From Bradyrhizobium sp. KBS0727 (GTDB taxonomy: Bacteria > Pseudomonadota > Alphaproteobacteria > Rhizobiales > Xanthobacteraceae): a stretch of 64,000 nt of DNA. The notes beneath the pieces were generated by a model that was not told the DNA's origin, ran no database searches, and saw nothing but the letters and a program-made list of their open reading frames with translations. The position numbers and the translations under genes are program-made. The DNA is taken from the NCBI RefSeq assembly GCF_005937885.2, contig NZ_CP042176.1:4831501-4895500 (forward strand), given 5' to 3'. Positions 42,662-53,353 of the stretch are shown piece after piece (position 1 is the stretch's first letter; each line of letters opens with the position of its first letter).

Positions 42662-42713
42662 CTACGGGTGTCTGAAAATTGAATCGAAACGTGCGCCGGA
42701 ACCCGCTCGGAAT

Positions 42714-42866
42714 TCAGCCCCGCATCGCCTGCAGGCCCTTGAAGGTCAGGCGCTTGGGATCCCTGACCCCGGCCAGATAGAGGCGGCGGATGAAGGTGAC
42801 GACTGCCTCGCGATCGCAATCGGTCAACGCAACAATGGCATCAACGGCAATTCGCTGAGCGTCCAT
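42714..42866 (-). CDS. Small conserved-looking hypothetical protein
   Basis: A 50-residue frame beginning MDAQRIAVDAIVALTDCDRE and ending KGLQAMRG, helical and charged, with an even coding character unlike the surrounding repeat DNA. No domain recognised. The same frame is open to 43007 but the upstream part looks non-coding. It could be a remnant. Confidence 0.45.
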   Translation of the reverse strand: MDAQRIAVDAIVALTDCDREAVVTFIRRLYLAGVRDPKRLTFKGLQAMRG

Positions 42867-43026
42867 GGGCTTCCTCGTGCTGACAGGTGCCTCAAGCCAC
42901 CCAGCGTGCGGCACACCGGTTAATCCGGCGTTAACTGTCCGGCCATCTAGGACGATTCGGAAGGTTCCACGTATACGTGAAATAACCCATGAGGCGTCCC
43001 GACGCATCCCCAGCGCGATGGAACTC

Positions 43027-44484
<1,458 letters not shown>

Positions 44485-44504
44485 GTGGCCCCCGCATTCG
44501 CTGC

Positions 44505-44593
44505 CGTCACGGCCGGGCTTATCCCGGCCATCCACGTCCTTGGTTCTACCGACTCTAAAGACGTGGATGCCCGGGACAAGCCCGGGCATCACG
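44505..44593. repeat. Palindromic intergenic repeat, family 3
   Basis: GGCCGGGCTTATCCCGGCC and CCGGGACAAGCCCGGGC form hairpins, and ATCCACGTC pairs with GACGTGGAT around a TTGGTTCTACCGACTCTAAA loop region. It fills the space between the monooxygenase start and the ahcY 3' end. Confidence 0.8.
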
Positions 44594-44625
44594 AAATCAG
44601 CAGCTAACGGATGAGAAGATTATTC

Positions 44626-46056
44626 TCAATACCGGTAATGATCGCTCTTGAACGGGCCTTCCTGCTTCACGCCGATGTACTCGGCCTGGTCCTTGCGCAG
44701 CTCGGTCAGCTTGACGCCGATCTTGGCGAGATGCAACCGCGCCACCTTCTCGTCCAGCGACTTCGGCAGCACGTAGACCTTCTTCTCGTACTTGCCGTCC
44801 TTGTTGTTGGCCCAGAGTTCGATCTGCGCCAGCGTCTGGTTGGTGAACGACGCCGACATCACGAAGGACGGATGGCCCATGGCGTTGCCGAGGTTCACCA
44901 GGCGACCTTCCGACAGCAGGATGATGCGGTGCTTGTCGGGGAATTCGATCTCGTCGACCTGCGGCTTGATGTTGGTCCATTTCAGGTTGCGCAGGCCCGC
45001 GATCTGGATCTCGTTGTCGAAGTGGCCGATGTTGCAGACGATGGCACGATCCTTCATCGCGCGCATGTGCTCGATGGTGATGATGTCCTTGTTGCCGGTC
45101 GCGGTGACGAAGATGTCGGCACGGGGGGCGGCGTCTTCCATGGTGATGACTTCATAGCCTTCCATCGCTGCCTGCAGCGCGCAGATCGGGTCGACTTCGG
45201 AGACCATGACACGGCAGCCGGCCTGGCGCAGCGAGGCGGCCGAGCCCTTGCCGACGTCGCCGAAGCCCGCGACCATCGCGGTCTTGCCGGACATCATTAC
45301 GTCGGTGCCGCGGCGAATGCCGTCGACCAGCGATTCACGGCAGCCATAGAGGTTGTCGAACTTCGACTTGGTAACGCTGTCGTTGACGTTGATGGCGGGC
45401 CACAGCAGCGTGCCGGCCTTCTGCATGTCATAGAGACGATGCACGCCCGTGGTGGTCTCTTCGGAAACGCCCTTGATGCTCCTGGCGATCTCGGCGAAGT
45501 AACCCTTGGGCTTTTCCTTAAGCTGCTTCTTGAGAAGCGCGAAGAACACTTCCTCTTCTTCCGAGCCCGGCTTGTCCAGGAACTTGGTGTCGCCGTTCTC
45601 GGCGCGCAGACCGAGATGGACATACATGGTGGCGTCGCCACCGTCGTCGAGGATCATGTTCGGGTGGCCGCCGCCATGCCAATCGAACAGCTTGGCGGTG
45701 TAATCCCAGTATTCGGTGAGGCTCTCGCCCTTGACCGCAAACACCGGAATGCCGGCGGCTGCGATCGCCGCCGCCGCATGGTCCTGCGTCGAATAGATGT
45801 TGCAGGAGACCCAGCGAATGTCGGCGCCGAGCGCGGCCAGCGTCTCGATCAGCACGCCGGTCTGGATCGTCATGTGCAGCGAGCCGGCGATACGCGCGCC
45901 CTTCAGCGGCTGCTTCGGACCATACTCCTCGCGCGTCGCCATCAGGCCGGGCATCTCGGTCTCGGCCAGCGAGAGTTCCTTGCGGCCGAACTCGGCGAGC
46001 GAGATGTCCTTGACGATGTAGTCGGTGAAGGCGGGCTTCTTGGCGGCGGCGGTCAT
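44626..46056 (-). CDS. ahcY: S-adenosylhomocysteine hydrolase
   Basis: A 476-residue NAD-dependent enzyme that splits S-adenosylhomocysteine into adenosine and homocysteine, relieving product inhibition of methyltransferases. Signatures are GSLHMTIQTGVLIETL, SCNIYSTQDHAAAAI, the NAD site GDVGKGSAASLRQAG, and the C-terminal tail GPFKSDHYRY. The start at 46056 is the family N-terminus. It follows metK with 77 bases between, which contain a strong hairpin. Confidence 0.97.
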   Translation of the reverse strand: MTAAAKKPAFTDYIVKDISLAEFGRKELSLAETEMPGLMATREEYGPKQPLKGARIAGSLHMTIQTGVLIETLAALGADIRWVSCNIYSTQDHAAAAIAAAGIPVFAVKGESLTEYWDYTAKLFDWHGGGHPNMILDDGGDATMYVHLGLRAENGDTKFLDKPGSEEEEVFFALLKKQLKEKPKGYFAEIARSIKGVSEETTTGVHRLYDMQKAGTLLWPAINVNDSVTKSKFDNLYGCRESLVDGIRRGTDVMMSGKTAMVAGFGDVGKGSAASLRQAGCRVMVSEVDPICALQAAMEGYEVITMEDAAPRADIFVTATGNKDIITIEHMRAMKDRAIVCNIGHFDNEIQIAGLRNLKWTNIKPQVDEIEFPDKHRIILLSEGRLVNLGNAMGHPSFVMSASFTNQTLAQIELWANNKDGKYEKKVYVLPKSLDEKVARLHLAKIGVKLTELRKDQAEYIGVKQEGPFKSDHYRY

Positions 46057-46080
46057 GCGATTGATCCCTTGAAAATGCAT

Positions 46081-46110
46081 ATTCCGAAAAGCACGGGTGC
46101 TTTCCGGAAT
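46081..46110 (-). promoter_or_regulatory. Hairpin between metK and ahcY
   Basis: ATTCCGAAAAGCAC and GTGCTTTCCGGAAT pair over 14 positions with one mismatch and a two-base centre. It ends about 25 bases before the ahcY start. There is no U-tract, so a processing or translation-control element is as likely as a terminator. It does not match a SAM or SAH riboswitch that I recognise. Confidence 0.6.
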
Positions 46111-46133
46111 ACGCGAGACGATTACGGAGAAAG

Positions 46134-47330
<1,197 letters not shown>

Positions 47331-47390
47331 CAACCAACCCCTTGTTGCCGCCTCATCTCGGCGGCTCTCTGTGTGATCTATCCTGGAATG

Positions 47391-48746
47391 TCAGTCTCGA
47401 CGGCGCGATATGACGTAGGATTCGTCGTAAAACCAAAGCCCATTATGCTTGCGCAGAACCTCTCTGGTGGCATCGAGGGTCCGGCTGTTTTCAGTCATAT
47501 CCGTCAACCGGTCGTCTTCGATCTGGGCGACATACACCGCCGCATTCCACGCCGCAAAAGCCGTCGAGGTTCCGATCGAGCCGGTCACCTCGTTGGGCAG
47601 CGCTTCCATATCATAACGGAAGATCGAACGGTTATCGGCGTAGGCATTAAAGTTAAGGTCCCGCCCGGCCGACCCGAGCTCGTATTTCACGGCGCGGAGT
47701 AGCTCATGACGGCTCACAGCGAAAGGATTTTCTCCCGGCCAGACGGATTGAATGATTTCGAGGCCCGGATCCAGCCCATGGGAGTGAATTCCAATCAAAC
47801 GGCCGCCAGCCCGCAGCGCCCGGGCCAGGGGCGCGATAATCCGCTTGGCGCGGAAATTCACAGAGGATTTTGCCCGATAGGGCTGGGAAGCGATCACAAG
47901 GTCGAAATTGGCCTCGGTCCGGCCCGCCCGGGGGACGATCGAATCAAGCAGGAACCGGTGGTCCTCCCGGTAGACCACCAGCGCCACCGGACGTTCATAG
48001 ATCGGCATGCCCGATCTGGGGCTGATATTGGCCCGCCAGTTCTGCTCCAGAAAAGGCCCAAGTTCCGCGATCTGGGCCTCGAAATCGCCCGAGGAGGCCC
48101 CCCGCAGGGCCACCTCGTGCCAGATCATGCCGGCGGCCGCCGCTGGCGAGGCCGGCGTCAGCCAGGGCGCCTCGGCGTAGTACATGTTGGTGAGCACGAA
48201 CACGGTCGCCGGGTGCTCGAACAGCCGGTCCGGCACCTTGTCCAGCGTCAGCCGGACGTCCTCCAGACTGAGCTCCTTGCCGACGATGTAGAACGGCATA
48301 TGGGGAAAGCGGCCGTGCATCGAACGCATCACCCGCGCCAGCACCGTACCGTCGCCGACGCCGGCGTCGAATACCCGCAAGGCCGGCGGTCTCGGATGCA
48401 GGCTGGAGAGTTCCAGCGCCACCCTTTCTGCGATCACCCGCTTCTCGCTGCAGGTGTGGACGAACAGCAGGTATTTCTGTCGATTCTCGAAGAACCGGAA
48501 ATTGCCGCGCGGGTCGCGCTTCTCGGGCGGCACCTGCAACCCCCGCGGCGGCGGCAGCCCGCCGGGCGTGGAGGCGGCGATATAGGCCTGGATGCGGTCC
48601 AGCGTATCGATGGTGATGCGCTTGCCCTCGCGGAGGCGATGCACCAGCTTGCCGTCGTTGACGGCCCGGCGGCCGAACGTGGTCTCCGCCATGTCGGCCT
48701 GGCGGCAGAAATCGGAAATCTGGCTGAGGATCTGGTCGTTCTTCAT
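47391..48746 (-). CDS. Protein with N-terminal HTH-like region and SAM-dependent methyltransferase domain
   Basis: A 451-residue protein. Residues 1-58 look like a helix-turn-helix (DFCRQADMAETTFGRRAV, then GKLVHRLREGKRITIDTLDR). Residues about 85-330 look like a class I methyltransferase: VFDAGVGDGT (125-134) is motif I, GKELS (156-160) could be the acidic loop, then VFVLTNMYYAEAPWL. The last 120 residues are of unknown fold. It is the first gene of the strand leading into metK and ahcY, 60 bases before metK. It could be a SAM-sensing regulator or a modifying enzyme; I infer the link from position. The start at 48746 is by N-terminal pattern. Confidence 0.7.
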   Translation of the reverse strand: MKNDQILSQISDFCRQADMAETTFGRRAVNDGKLVHRLREGKRITIDTLDRIQAYIAASTPGGLPPPRGLQVPPEKRDPRGNFRFFENRQKYLLFVHTCSEKRVIAERVALELSSLHPRPPALRVFDAGVGDGTVLARVMRSMHGRFPHMPFYIVGKELSLEDVRLTLDKVPDRLFEHPATVFVLTNMYYAEAPWLTPASPAAAAGMIWHEVALRGASSGDFEAQIAELGPFLEQNWRANISPRSGMPIYERPVALVVYREDHRFLLDSIVPRAGRTEANFDLVIASQPYRAKSSVNFRAKRIIAPLARALRAGGRLIGIHSHGLDPGLEIIQSVWPGENPFAVSRHELLRAVKYELGSAGRDLNFNAYADNRSIFRYDMEALPNEVTGSIGTSTAFAAWNAAVYVAQIEDDRLTDMTENSRTLDATREVLRKHNGLWFYDESYVISRRRD

Positions 48747-48889
48747 CGGCGGGAATTCGAGGACCGGCTTGGGACGCACGGATGGGCAGCGGCGGATCGC
48801 CGGATTGTCCTATCATTATCTGCCCAACGGGGGAAATGCAGGCTTGAACCGCCAAGCCGCCGCCGGCAACAAAAGTCCGGGCCCCTTTC

Positions 48890-48918
48890 CGTCATTGCGA
48901 ACGAAGCGAAGCAATCCA
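48890..48918 (+). repeat. Half copy of palindromic repeat, family 4
   Basis: CGTCATTGCGAACGAAGCG followed by AAGCAATCCA matches the left arm of the complete element at 50647-50731. It directly abuts the ATG of the caspase-family gene, so it forms the 5' leader there. Confidence 0.8.
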
Positions 48919-48919
48919 G

Positions 48920-50635
48920 ATGCGCCAATTGATCCTGATCCTCAGCATGGTCCTGTCCGCGCTGGCGACCGCCCCCACCTTCGCCCAGTCGCGTTCGCAG
49001 CTTGGGCCGCTCTGCACCACCGACACCACGCCGGCCGATCAGCAGATCGACGCCTGCAACAAGATCATCGCGCTGAAGGTGTTTTCCGGCCCCCAGCTTG
49101 CGACCATCTATTTCTGGCGCGCGGTCGGCTGGAACAAGAAAGGCAACTATCCGCAGGTGATCGCGGATACCACCGAGGCGCTGCGGCTCAAGCCCGACCA
49201 GGCGCTCTATAACCTGCGCGGCTCCGCCTATTTCGACAAGGGCGAGTACGACATCGCGATTGCGGACTTCAACGACGCGCTGCGGAGCGGTCCGCTAAGC
49301 GGCACCATCTTTCACAACCGTGGCAACGCGTTTCGCGGCAAGGGCGACTATGCCAAGGCGATTGCCGATTACGATTCTGCCAACCGGCTCAGCCCGAACG
49401 CCTATACCTTGCAGAACCGCGGCCTGTCGAAGCAGGCGCTCGGCGATCTCGACGGTGCGCTCGCCGACATCAATGAGGCGATCCGGCTCGATCCATCCCT
49501 GCCCTCCGGCCTGATCGACCGCGCCGTGGTCTGGCGCGCCAAGGGCGACCTCGACCGCGCCATTGCCGACGGCACCGAAGCGATCCGCCTCGCGAAGGCC
49601 AAGGCTCCCACCAACATCATGACCCCGCCCGGCAGCGTGTTGATCTCAGCCTACAGCCAGCGCGCGCTCGCCTATGAGGCAAAGGGCGATTTCGACAACG
49701 CGAAAAAGGATTATGCCGCAGCGCTCGAGGGCCGTGCGTCGGATGCCGGCAGCAAGGCCAACCAGGCGACCGCGAGGGTTCGCCTGTCACTGCTGTCGGA
49801 GGCACCGGCCGCTCCCCCGCCGCGCAACACCGTCACAGGCCCCTTGCCGATGGGCGCGGCGAAACGGGTGGAGCCTCCGGCGCCGGTGCAAAGCGTGGCA
49901 ACAAGCCGGCGCGTGGCGCTCGTGATCGGCAACGGTACCTATGCTCACGTCAAGGCCCTGCCCAATCCCTCCAACGATGCACGCTCGATCGCAAAAAGCC
50001 TGGTCGACATCGGATTTGCGGTGACGGAGGGAATCGACCTCGACCGGGCGGCGATGCAGACCATGACCCGCGAATTCCTGCGCGAAGCGGCGCGGGCGCA
50101 GGTTGCCGTGGTCTACTACGCCGGCCATGGCGTGCAGATCGACGGCCGCAATTATCTGGTGCCGGTCGACATCCAGTTTCAGAGCGGCACCGACGTGACC
50201 GCAGCGATGATGGACATGGATACGATCATGGCCGGCCTCGACGACCAGGTCCGCACCAACATCCTGATCCTCGACGCCTGCCGCAACAATCCGATGGCGC
50301 CGAAGGGTGTTACCGCGGGCGCCAGCCGCGGCATCGAGGGCGGCCTCGAAGCAGGCTCGGGCCTCGCCGCGCCGACATCGCTTGGCGCCGGCTCCACGCT
50401 CGGCGCGGGCACCTTGATCGCGTTTGCGACCGCGCCCGGCCAGGTCGCGCTCGACGGCGAAGGCGCCAACAGCCCGTTCTCGGCGGCGCTGTCGCGCCAC
50501 ATCGGCACGCCCGGGCTCGAGGTGCAGCAGATGCTGACCCGCGTGCGCGCCGAAGTCGTCGCCGCGACCAAATCGAAGCAGGTACCGTGGTCGAATTCGT
50601 CGCTGCTCGGCGAGGTCTATCTGGTGGAGAAGTGA
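48920..50635 (+). CDS. Exported TPR-repeat caspase-family (metacaspase-like) protein
   Basis: A 571-residue protein: signal peptide (residues 1-22, MVLSALATAPTFA-Q), several tetratricopeptide repeats (about 60-280, e.g. AIADFNDALR and AIADYDSANR units), a Pro-rich linker, then a caspase p20-like domain from about 330 (RVALVIGNGTYAHVKALPNP). The catalytic His is in YYAGHGVQIDG (about 400) and Cys in ILDACRNNPM (about 450); both are present. It is probably a periplasmic Arg/Lys-type peptidase or protein-interaction module. Substrate unknown. The gene is bracketed by repeats of family 4. Confidence 0.88.
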   Translation: MRQLILILSMVLSALATAPTFAQSRSQLGPLCTTDTTPADQQIDACNKIIALKVFSGPQLATIYFWRAVGWNKKGNYPQVIADTTEALRLKPDQALYNLRGSAYFDKGEYDIAIADFNDALRSGPLSGTIFHNRGNAFRGKGDYAKAIADYDSANRLSPNAYTLQNRGLSKQALGDLDGALADINEAIRLDPSLPSGLIDRAVVWRAKGDLDRAIADGTEAIRLAKAKAPTNIMTPPGSVLISAYSQRALAYEAKGDFDNAKKDYAAALEGRASDAGSKANQATARVRLSLLSEAPAAPPPRNTVTGPLPMGAAKRVEPPAPVQSVATSRRVALVIGNGTYAHVKALPNPSNDARSIAKSLVDIGFAVTEGIDLDRAAMQTMTREFLREAARAQVAVVYYAGHGVQIDGRNYLVPVDIQFQSGTDVTAAMMDMDTIMAGLDDQVRTNILILDACRNNPMAPKGVTAGASRGIEGGLEAGSGLAAPTSLGAGSTLGAGTLIAFATAPGQVALDGEGANSPFSAALSRHIGTPGLEVQQMLTRVRAEVVAATKSKQVPWSNSSLLGEVYLVEK

Positions 50636-50646
50636 GACCCAGCCAC

Positions 50647-50731
50647 CGTCATTGCGAGCGCAAGCGAAGCAATCCATCGGGCCGCAGAGCAAGTCTGGAT
50701 TGCTTCGTCACTAACGCTCCTCGCAATGACG
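50647..50731. repeat. Full palindromic repeat, family 4
   Basis: CGTCATTGCGAGCG at the left is mirrored by CTCGCAATGACG at the right, and GAAGCAATCCA by TGGATTGCTTC, around a short unpaired centre. It lies between the convergent caspase and methyltransferase genes and may act as a bidirectional terminator. Confidence 0.85.
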
Positions 50732-50738
50732 ACCCAAA

Positions 50739-51857
50739 TTACTTCCCCCACACCTCGTTCGCGACTTCGACCGCGAGCCGCAATTTGGCCCACTGCTCTT
50801 CCTCGGACAGGATGTTGCCTTCCTCGGTCGAGGCAAAACCGCATTGCGGGGATACTGCGAGTTGGTTGAGCGGCGCGAATTTGGCGGCTTCCTCGAGGCG
50901 CCGCTTGATATCGTCCTTCTTCTCGAGCTCGCCGAATTTCGAGGTGATGACGCCGACCACGACGATCTTGTTGCCCTTGGGCAGATAGCGCAGCGGCTCG
51001 AAGCCGCCGGCGCGGTCGGAATCATATTCGAGGAAGTAGCCGTCGTAATTGGTGCCGGCCAGCATGGTCTCGGCCACCGGCTCGTAGCCGCCGGACGAAA
51101 TCCAGGTGGAGCGGAAATTGCCGCGACAGACATGGGTGGTGACGACCATGTCGGCCGGCCGCTCGGCGAGCGCGTAGTTGATGACGCGCGCGTAGATCTC
51201 CTGCAAGCCATCGGGATTGTCGCCGCGCTCGCGGGCCTTGTGCAATTCTTCCTGCGAGCAGAGATAGGCCCAGACCGTATCGTCGAACTGCAGATAGCGG
51301 CAGCCGGCGTCGTAGAACGCCTTCACCGCCTTGCGGTAGGTCTTGCCGAGATCCATGAAGAACGCGTCGAGATCGGGATAGACATCCTTCGAGATCGCGT
51401 TGCGGCCGCCGCGGAAGTGCAGCACCGCGGGCGACGGGATCGTCATCTTCGCGGTGACATGCGCTGTATCGGCATGCTTTTTCAGGAACCTGAAATGATC
51501 CAGCATCGGATGGTTGTCGGGAAAGTCGAGCTTGCCGATGACACGGATGGCGTCATGCCGGGTCTGCACACCGGCGAACTGGATGCCCGTATCGGGGTGA
51601 TACAATTCGCAGCCAGTCAGGTGGCTGAGAAAATCGAAGTGCCACCAGGAACGGCGAAACTCGCCATCGGTCGCGAGCTTGAGCCCGATTGAGGCCTGCT
51701 TGTGAACGACCTTCTCGATCTCGAGGTCCTCGGCCTTGCGCAGATCCTCAGCCGTGATCTCGCCCTTCTCGAGCCTGGCGCGCGCTTCCTTGATGCGCGG
51801 CGGCCGCAACAGGCTGCCGACCTCGTCGGCGCGGAAGGGGGCTTTGGTTCTCTGCAT
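50739..51857 (-). CDS. MetE C-terminal-like cobalamin-independent methyltransferase
   Basis: A 372-residue protein matching the catalytic half of methionine synthase MetE (YxjG/YxjH type): FRADEVGSLLRPPRIKEA at the N-terminus, TDGEFRRSWWHFDF, the DDTVWAYLCS segment and a Cys-His site, VVTTHVCRGN. Such single-domain forms transfer methyl groups to homocysteine or act on other thiols (epoxyalkane-CoM transferase relatives). It follows livF by 34 bases on the same strand, so it may belong to the liv operon. GGGAG precedes the start at 51857. Confidence 0.88.
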   Translation of the reverse strand: MQRTKAPFRADEVGSLLRPPRIKEARARLEKGEITAEDLRKAEDLEIEKVVHKQASIGLKLATDGEFRRSWWHFDFLSHLTGCELYHPDTGIQFAGVQTRHDAIRVIGKLDFPDNHPMLDHFRFLKKHADTAHVTAKMTIPSPAVLHFRGGRNAISKDVYPDLDAFFMDLGKTYRKAVKAFYDAGCRYLQFDDTVWAYLCSQEELHKARERGDNPDGLQEIYARVINYALAERPADMVVTTHVCRGNFRSTWISSGGYEPVAETMLAGTNYDGYFLEYDSDRAGGFEPLRYLPKGNKIVVVGVITSKFGELEKKDDIKRRLEEAAKFAPLNQLAVSPQCGFASTEEGNILSEEEQWAKLRLAVEVANEVWGK

Positions 51858-51891
51858 GGTCGACTCCCAGTAAATCCTAATGCGCCAAATC

Positions 51892-52608
51892 TTAAGGCGT
51901 CGTCCCGCCGGAGACGCCGAGATAGCGTTCGAGCACCGCGGGATCGGCCTTCAATGCGTGACTTGCCGCATCATGTACGATCGCGCCGCGTTCCAATATC
52001 ACAACCCGATCGGCCAGCCCCAGAATCTTTTGGGCGTTCTGCTCGACGATGATGGAGCAGATGCCGCCGGCCCGGGTGATGGTGCCGAGCGCGCGCAGCA
52101 ACTCTTCAACGATGATGGGCGCCAGCCCCTCGGTCGGCTCGTCCAGCAGCAGCACCTTGGGGTTCAGCGTCAGCGCCCGGCCGATCGCCAGCATCTGTTG
52201 CTCGCCGCCGGAAAGCTGGTTGCCGAAATTGCCGCGGCGTTCCTTGAGCCGCGGAAACATTTCGTAAACCTTGTCGACGGTCCAGGGCCCCGGCTGGGCG
52301 ATGGCCGTCATATTTTCCTCCACCGTCAGCGAGCGGAAGATGTTGCGCTCCTGCGGCACCCAGCCGATCCCGGCGCGCGCCCGCTGGTCCGGCCGCATCG
52401 AGGTGATATCCAATCCACCGAGCGCCACGGTGCCGCCGAAGCGGCGGGTGACACCGACGATCGAGTTGATCAGGGTGGTCTTGCCGGTGCCGTTGCGTCC
52501 CAACAGCGCCAGCACCTGACCTTCGCCCAATGTCAGCGACATCGAGGGCAGCACCACGGCCTCGCCATAGCCGGCGCGCAGGCTGTTGATGGCAAGCAGA
52601 TCAGGCAT
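51892..52608 (-). CDS. livF: Branched-chain amino acid type ABC transporter ATPase
   Basis: A 238-residue ATPase: Walker A LLGRNGTGKTTLINSI, signature LSGGEQQMLAIGRAL, Walker B VLLLDEPTEGLAP, and the LivF-typical ERNIFRSLTVEENM. It overlaps livG by eight bases. Together with livK, livH, livM and livG it forms a complete hydrophobic amino acid/amide importer; substrate is not set by sequence. The start at 52608 is by family. Confidence 0.93.
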   Translation of the reverse strand: MPDLLAINSLRAGYGEAVVLPSMSLTLGEGQVLALLGRNGTGKTTLINSIVGVTRRFGGTVALGGLDITSMRPDQRARAGIGWVPQERNIFRSLTVEENMTAIAQPGPWTVDKVYEMFPRLKERRGNFGNQLSGGEQQMLAIGRALTLNPKVLLLDEPTEGLAPIIVEELLRALGTITRAGGICSIIVEQNAQKILGLADRVVILERGAIVHDAASHALKADPAVLERYLGVSGGTTP

Positions 52609-53353
52609 CGGCGGCCTCACCGAGATAGACCGCCTTGACCTGGGGATCGCGCGCCACTTCATCCGGCGGGCCTTCCACCAGCAAGGCGCCGTTGACCAGC
52701 ACCGAAATGCGGTCGGCGAACGAGAACACCAGATCCATGTCGTGCTCGATTAACAATACCGTGACGTCGCGCGGGAGAGCCGCGACCGCAGCCAGGATGT
52801 CGTGGCGCTCGCTCTCGGGCACCCCGGCGGCGGGCTCGTCAAGCAACAGCACGCGGGGTTTGGTCGCAATCGCCACCGCGATCTCGAGCAGGCGCTGCTT
52901 CCCGTAAGGCAGCGTCGCGGTGCGTTCGTTCATGACGTCGAGCAGATGAAAACGATCCAGCGTTGCCGCGATCTCCTGATTGACGTCGCTGCGCGTCCCC
53001 ATCCGCCGCCACCAGTCGCCGCCGCGGCCGAGCCGCTCCGAGACTGCAAGGCCGACGGTCTCTAACGGCGTCAGGTCGGCATAAAGCTGATTGATCTGGA
53101 AGGTGCGCGAGAGCCCGCGCAGCACCCGCGTGTGAACCGGCAAATCGGTGATGTCGTTGCCTTCCAGCAAAATCCGCCCCGCATTGGGCTTCAGCACGCC
53201 GGTGAGCAGGTTGATTACCGTGGTCTTGCCGGCGCCGTTGGGTCCGATCAGCGCATGACGGGCGCCCTGCTCCACCCGCAGCGACAGGTCGCGCGTGACG
53301 CGAAGCCCGCCGAAGGCTTTCTCCAGTCCCGTGGTCTCCAGCGCTATGGTCAT
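52601..53353 (-). CDS. livG: Branched-chain amino acid type ABC transporter ATPase
   Basis: A 250-residue ATPase with Walker A IGPNGAGKTTVINLLTG, the LivG-typical GLSRTFQINQLYADLTPLE and Walker B RVLLLDEPAAGVPE. The signature region TLPYGKQRLLEIAVAIATKP has GKQR in place of the common GxQR. It overlaps livM by four bases (ATGA) and livF by eight. Confidence 0.93.
   Translation of the reverse strand: MTIALETTGLEKAFGGLRVTRDLSLRVEQGARHALIGPNGAGKTTVINLLTGVLKPNAGRILLEGNDITDLPVHTRVLRGLSRTFQINQLYADLTPLETVGLAVSERLGRGGDWWRRMGTRSDVNQEIAATLDRFHLLDVMNERTATLPYGKQRLLEIAVAIATKPRVLLLDEPAAGVPESERHDILAAVAALPRDVTVLLIEHDMDLVFSFADRISVLVNGALLVEGPPDEVARDPQVKAVYLGEAADA

Larger units (their letters stand above)
41944..42713. 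other. Repeat-rich region without a supported gene
   Basis: About 770 bases. Next to the YcaO start, a 39-codon minus-strand frame (42091-41972) with three Cys is the only small reading frame I noted; its C-terminus GDRLC is not precursor-like and I do not call it. Then come copies of a GCCCGTCGGGCAAAT motif (about 42113 and 42137), a long dispersed repeat (42150-42500) and a large inverted repeat (42594-42661), listed separately. Confidence 0.6.

Noticed and set aside
47331..47390. SAM riboswitch before metK
   Set aside because: The 60-base space holds only one GCCGCC/GGCGGC hairpin and lacks the conserved cores of the SAM classes I can recall.
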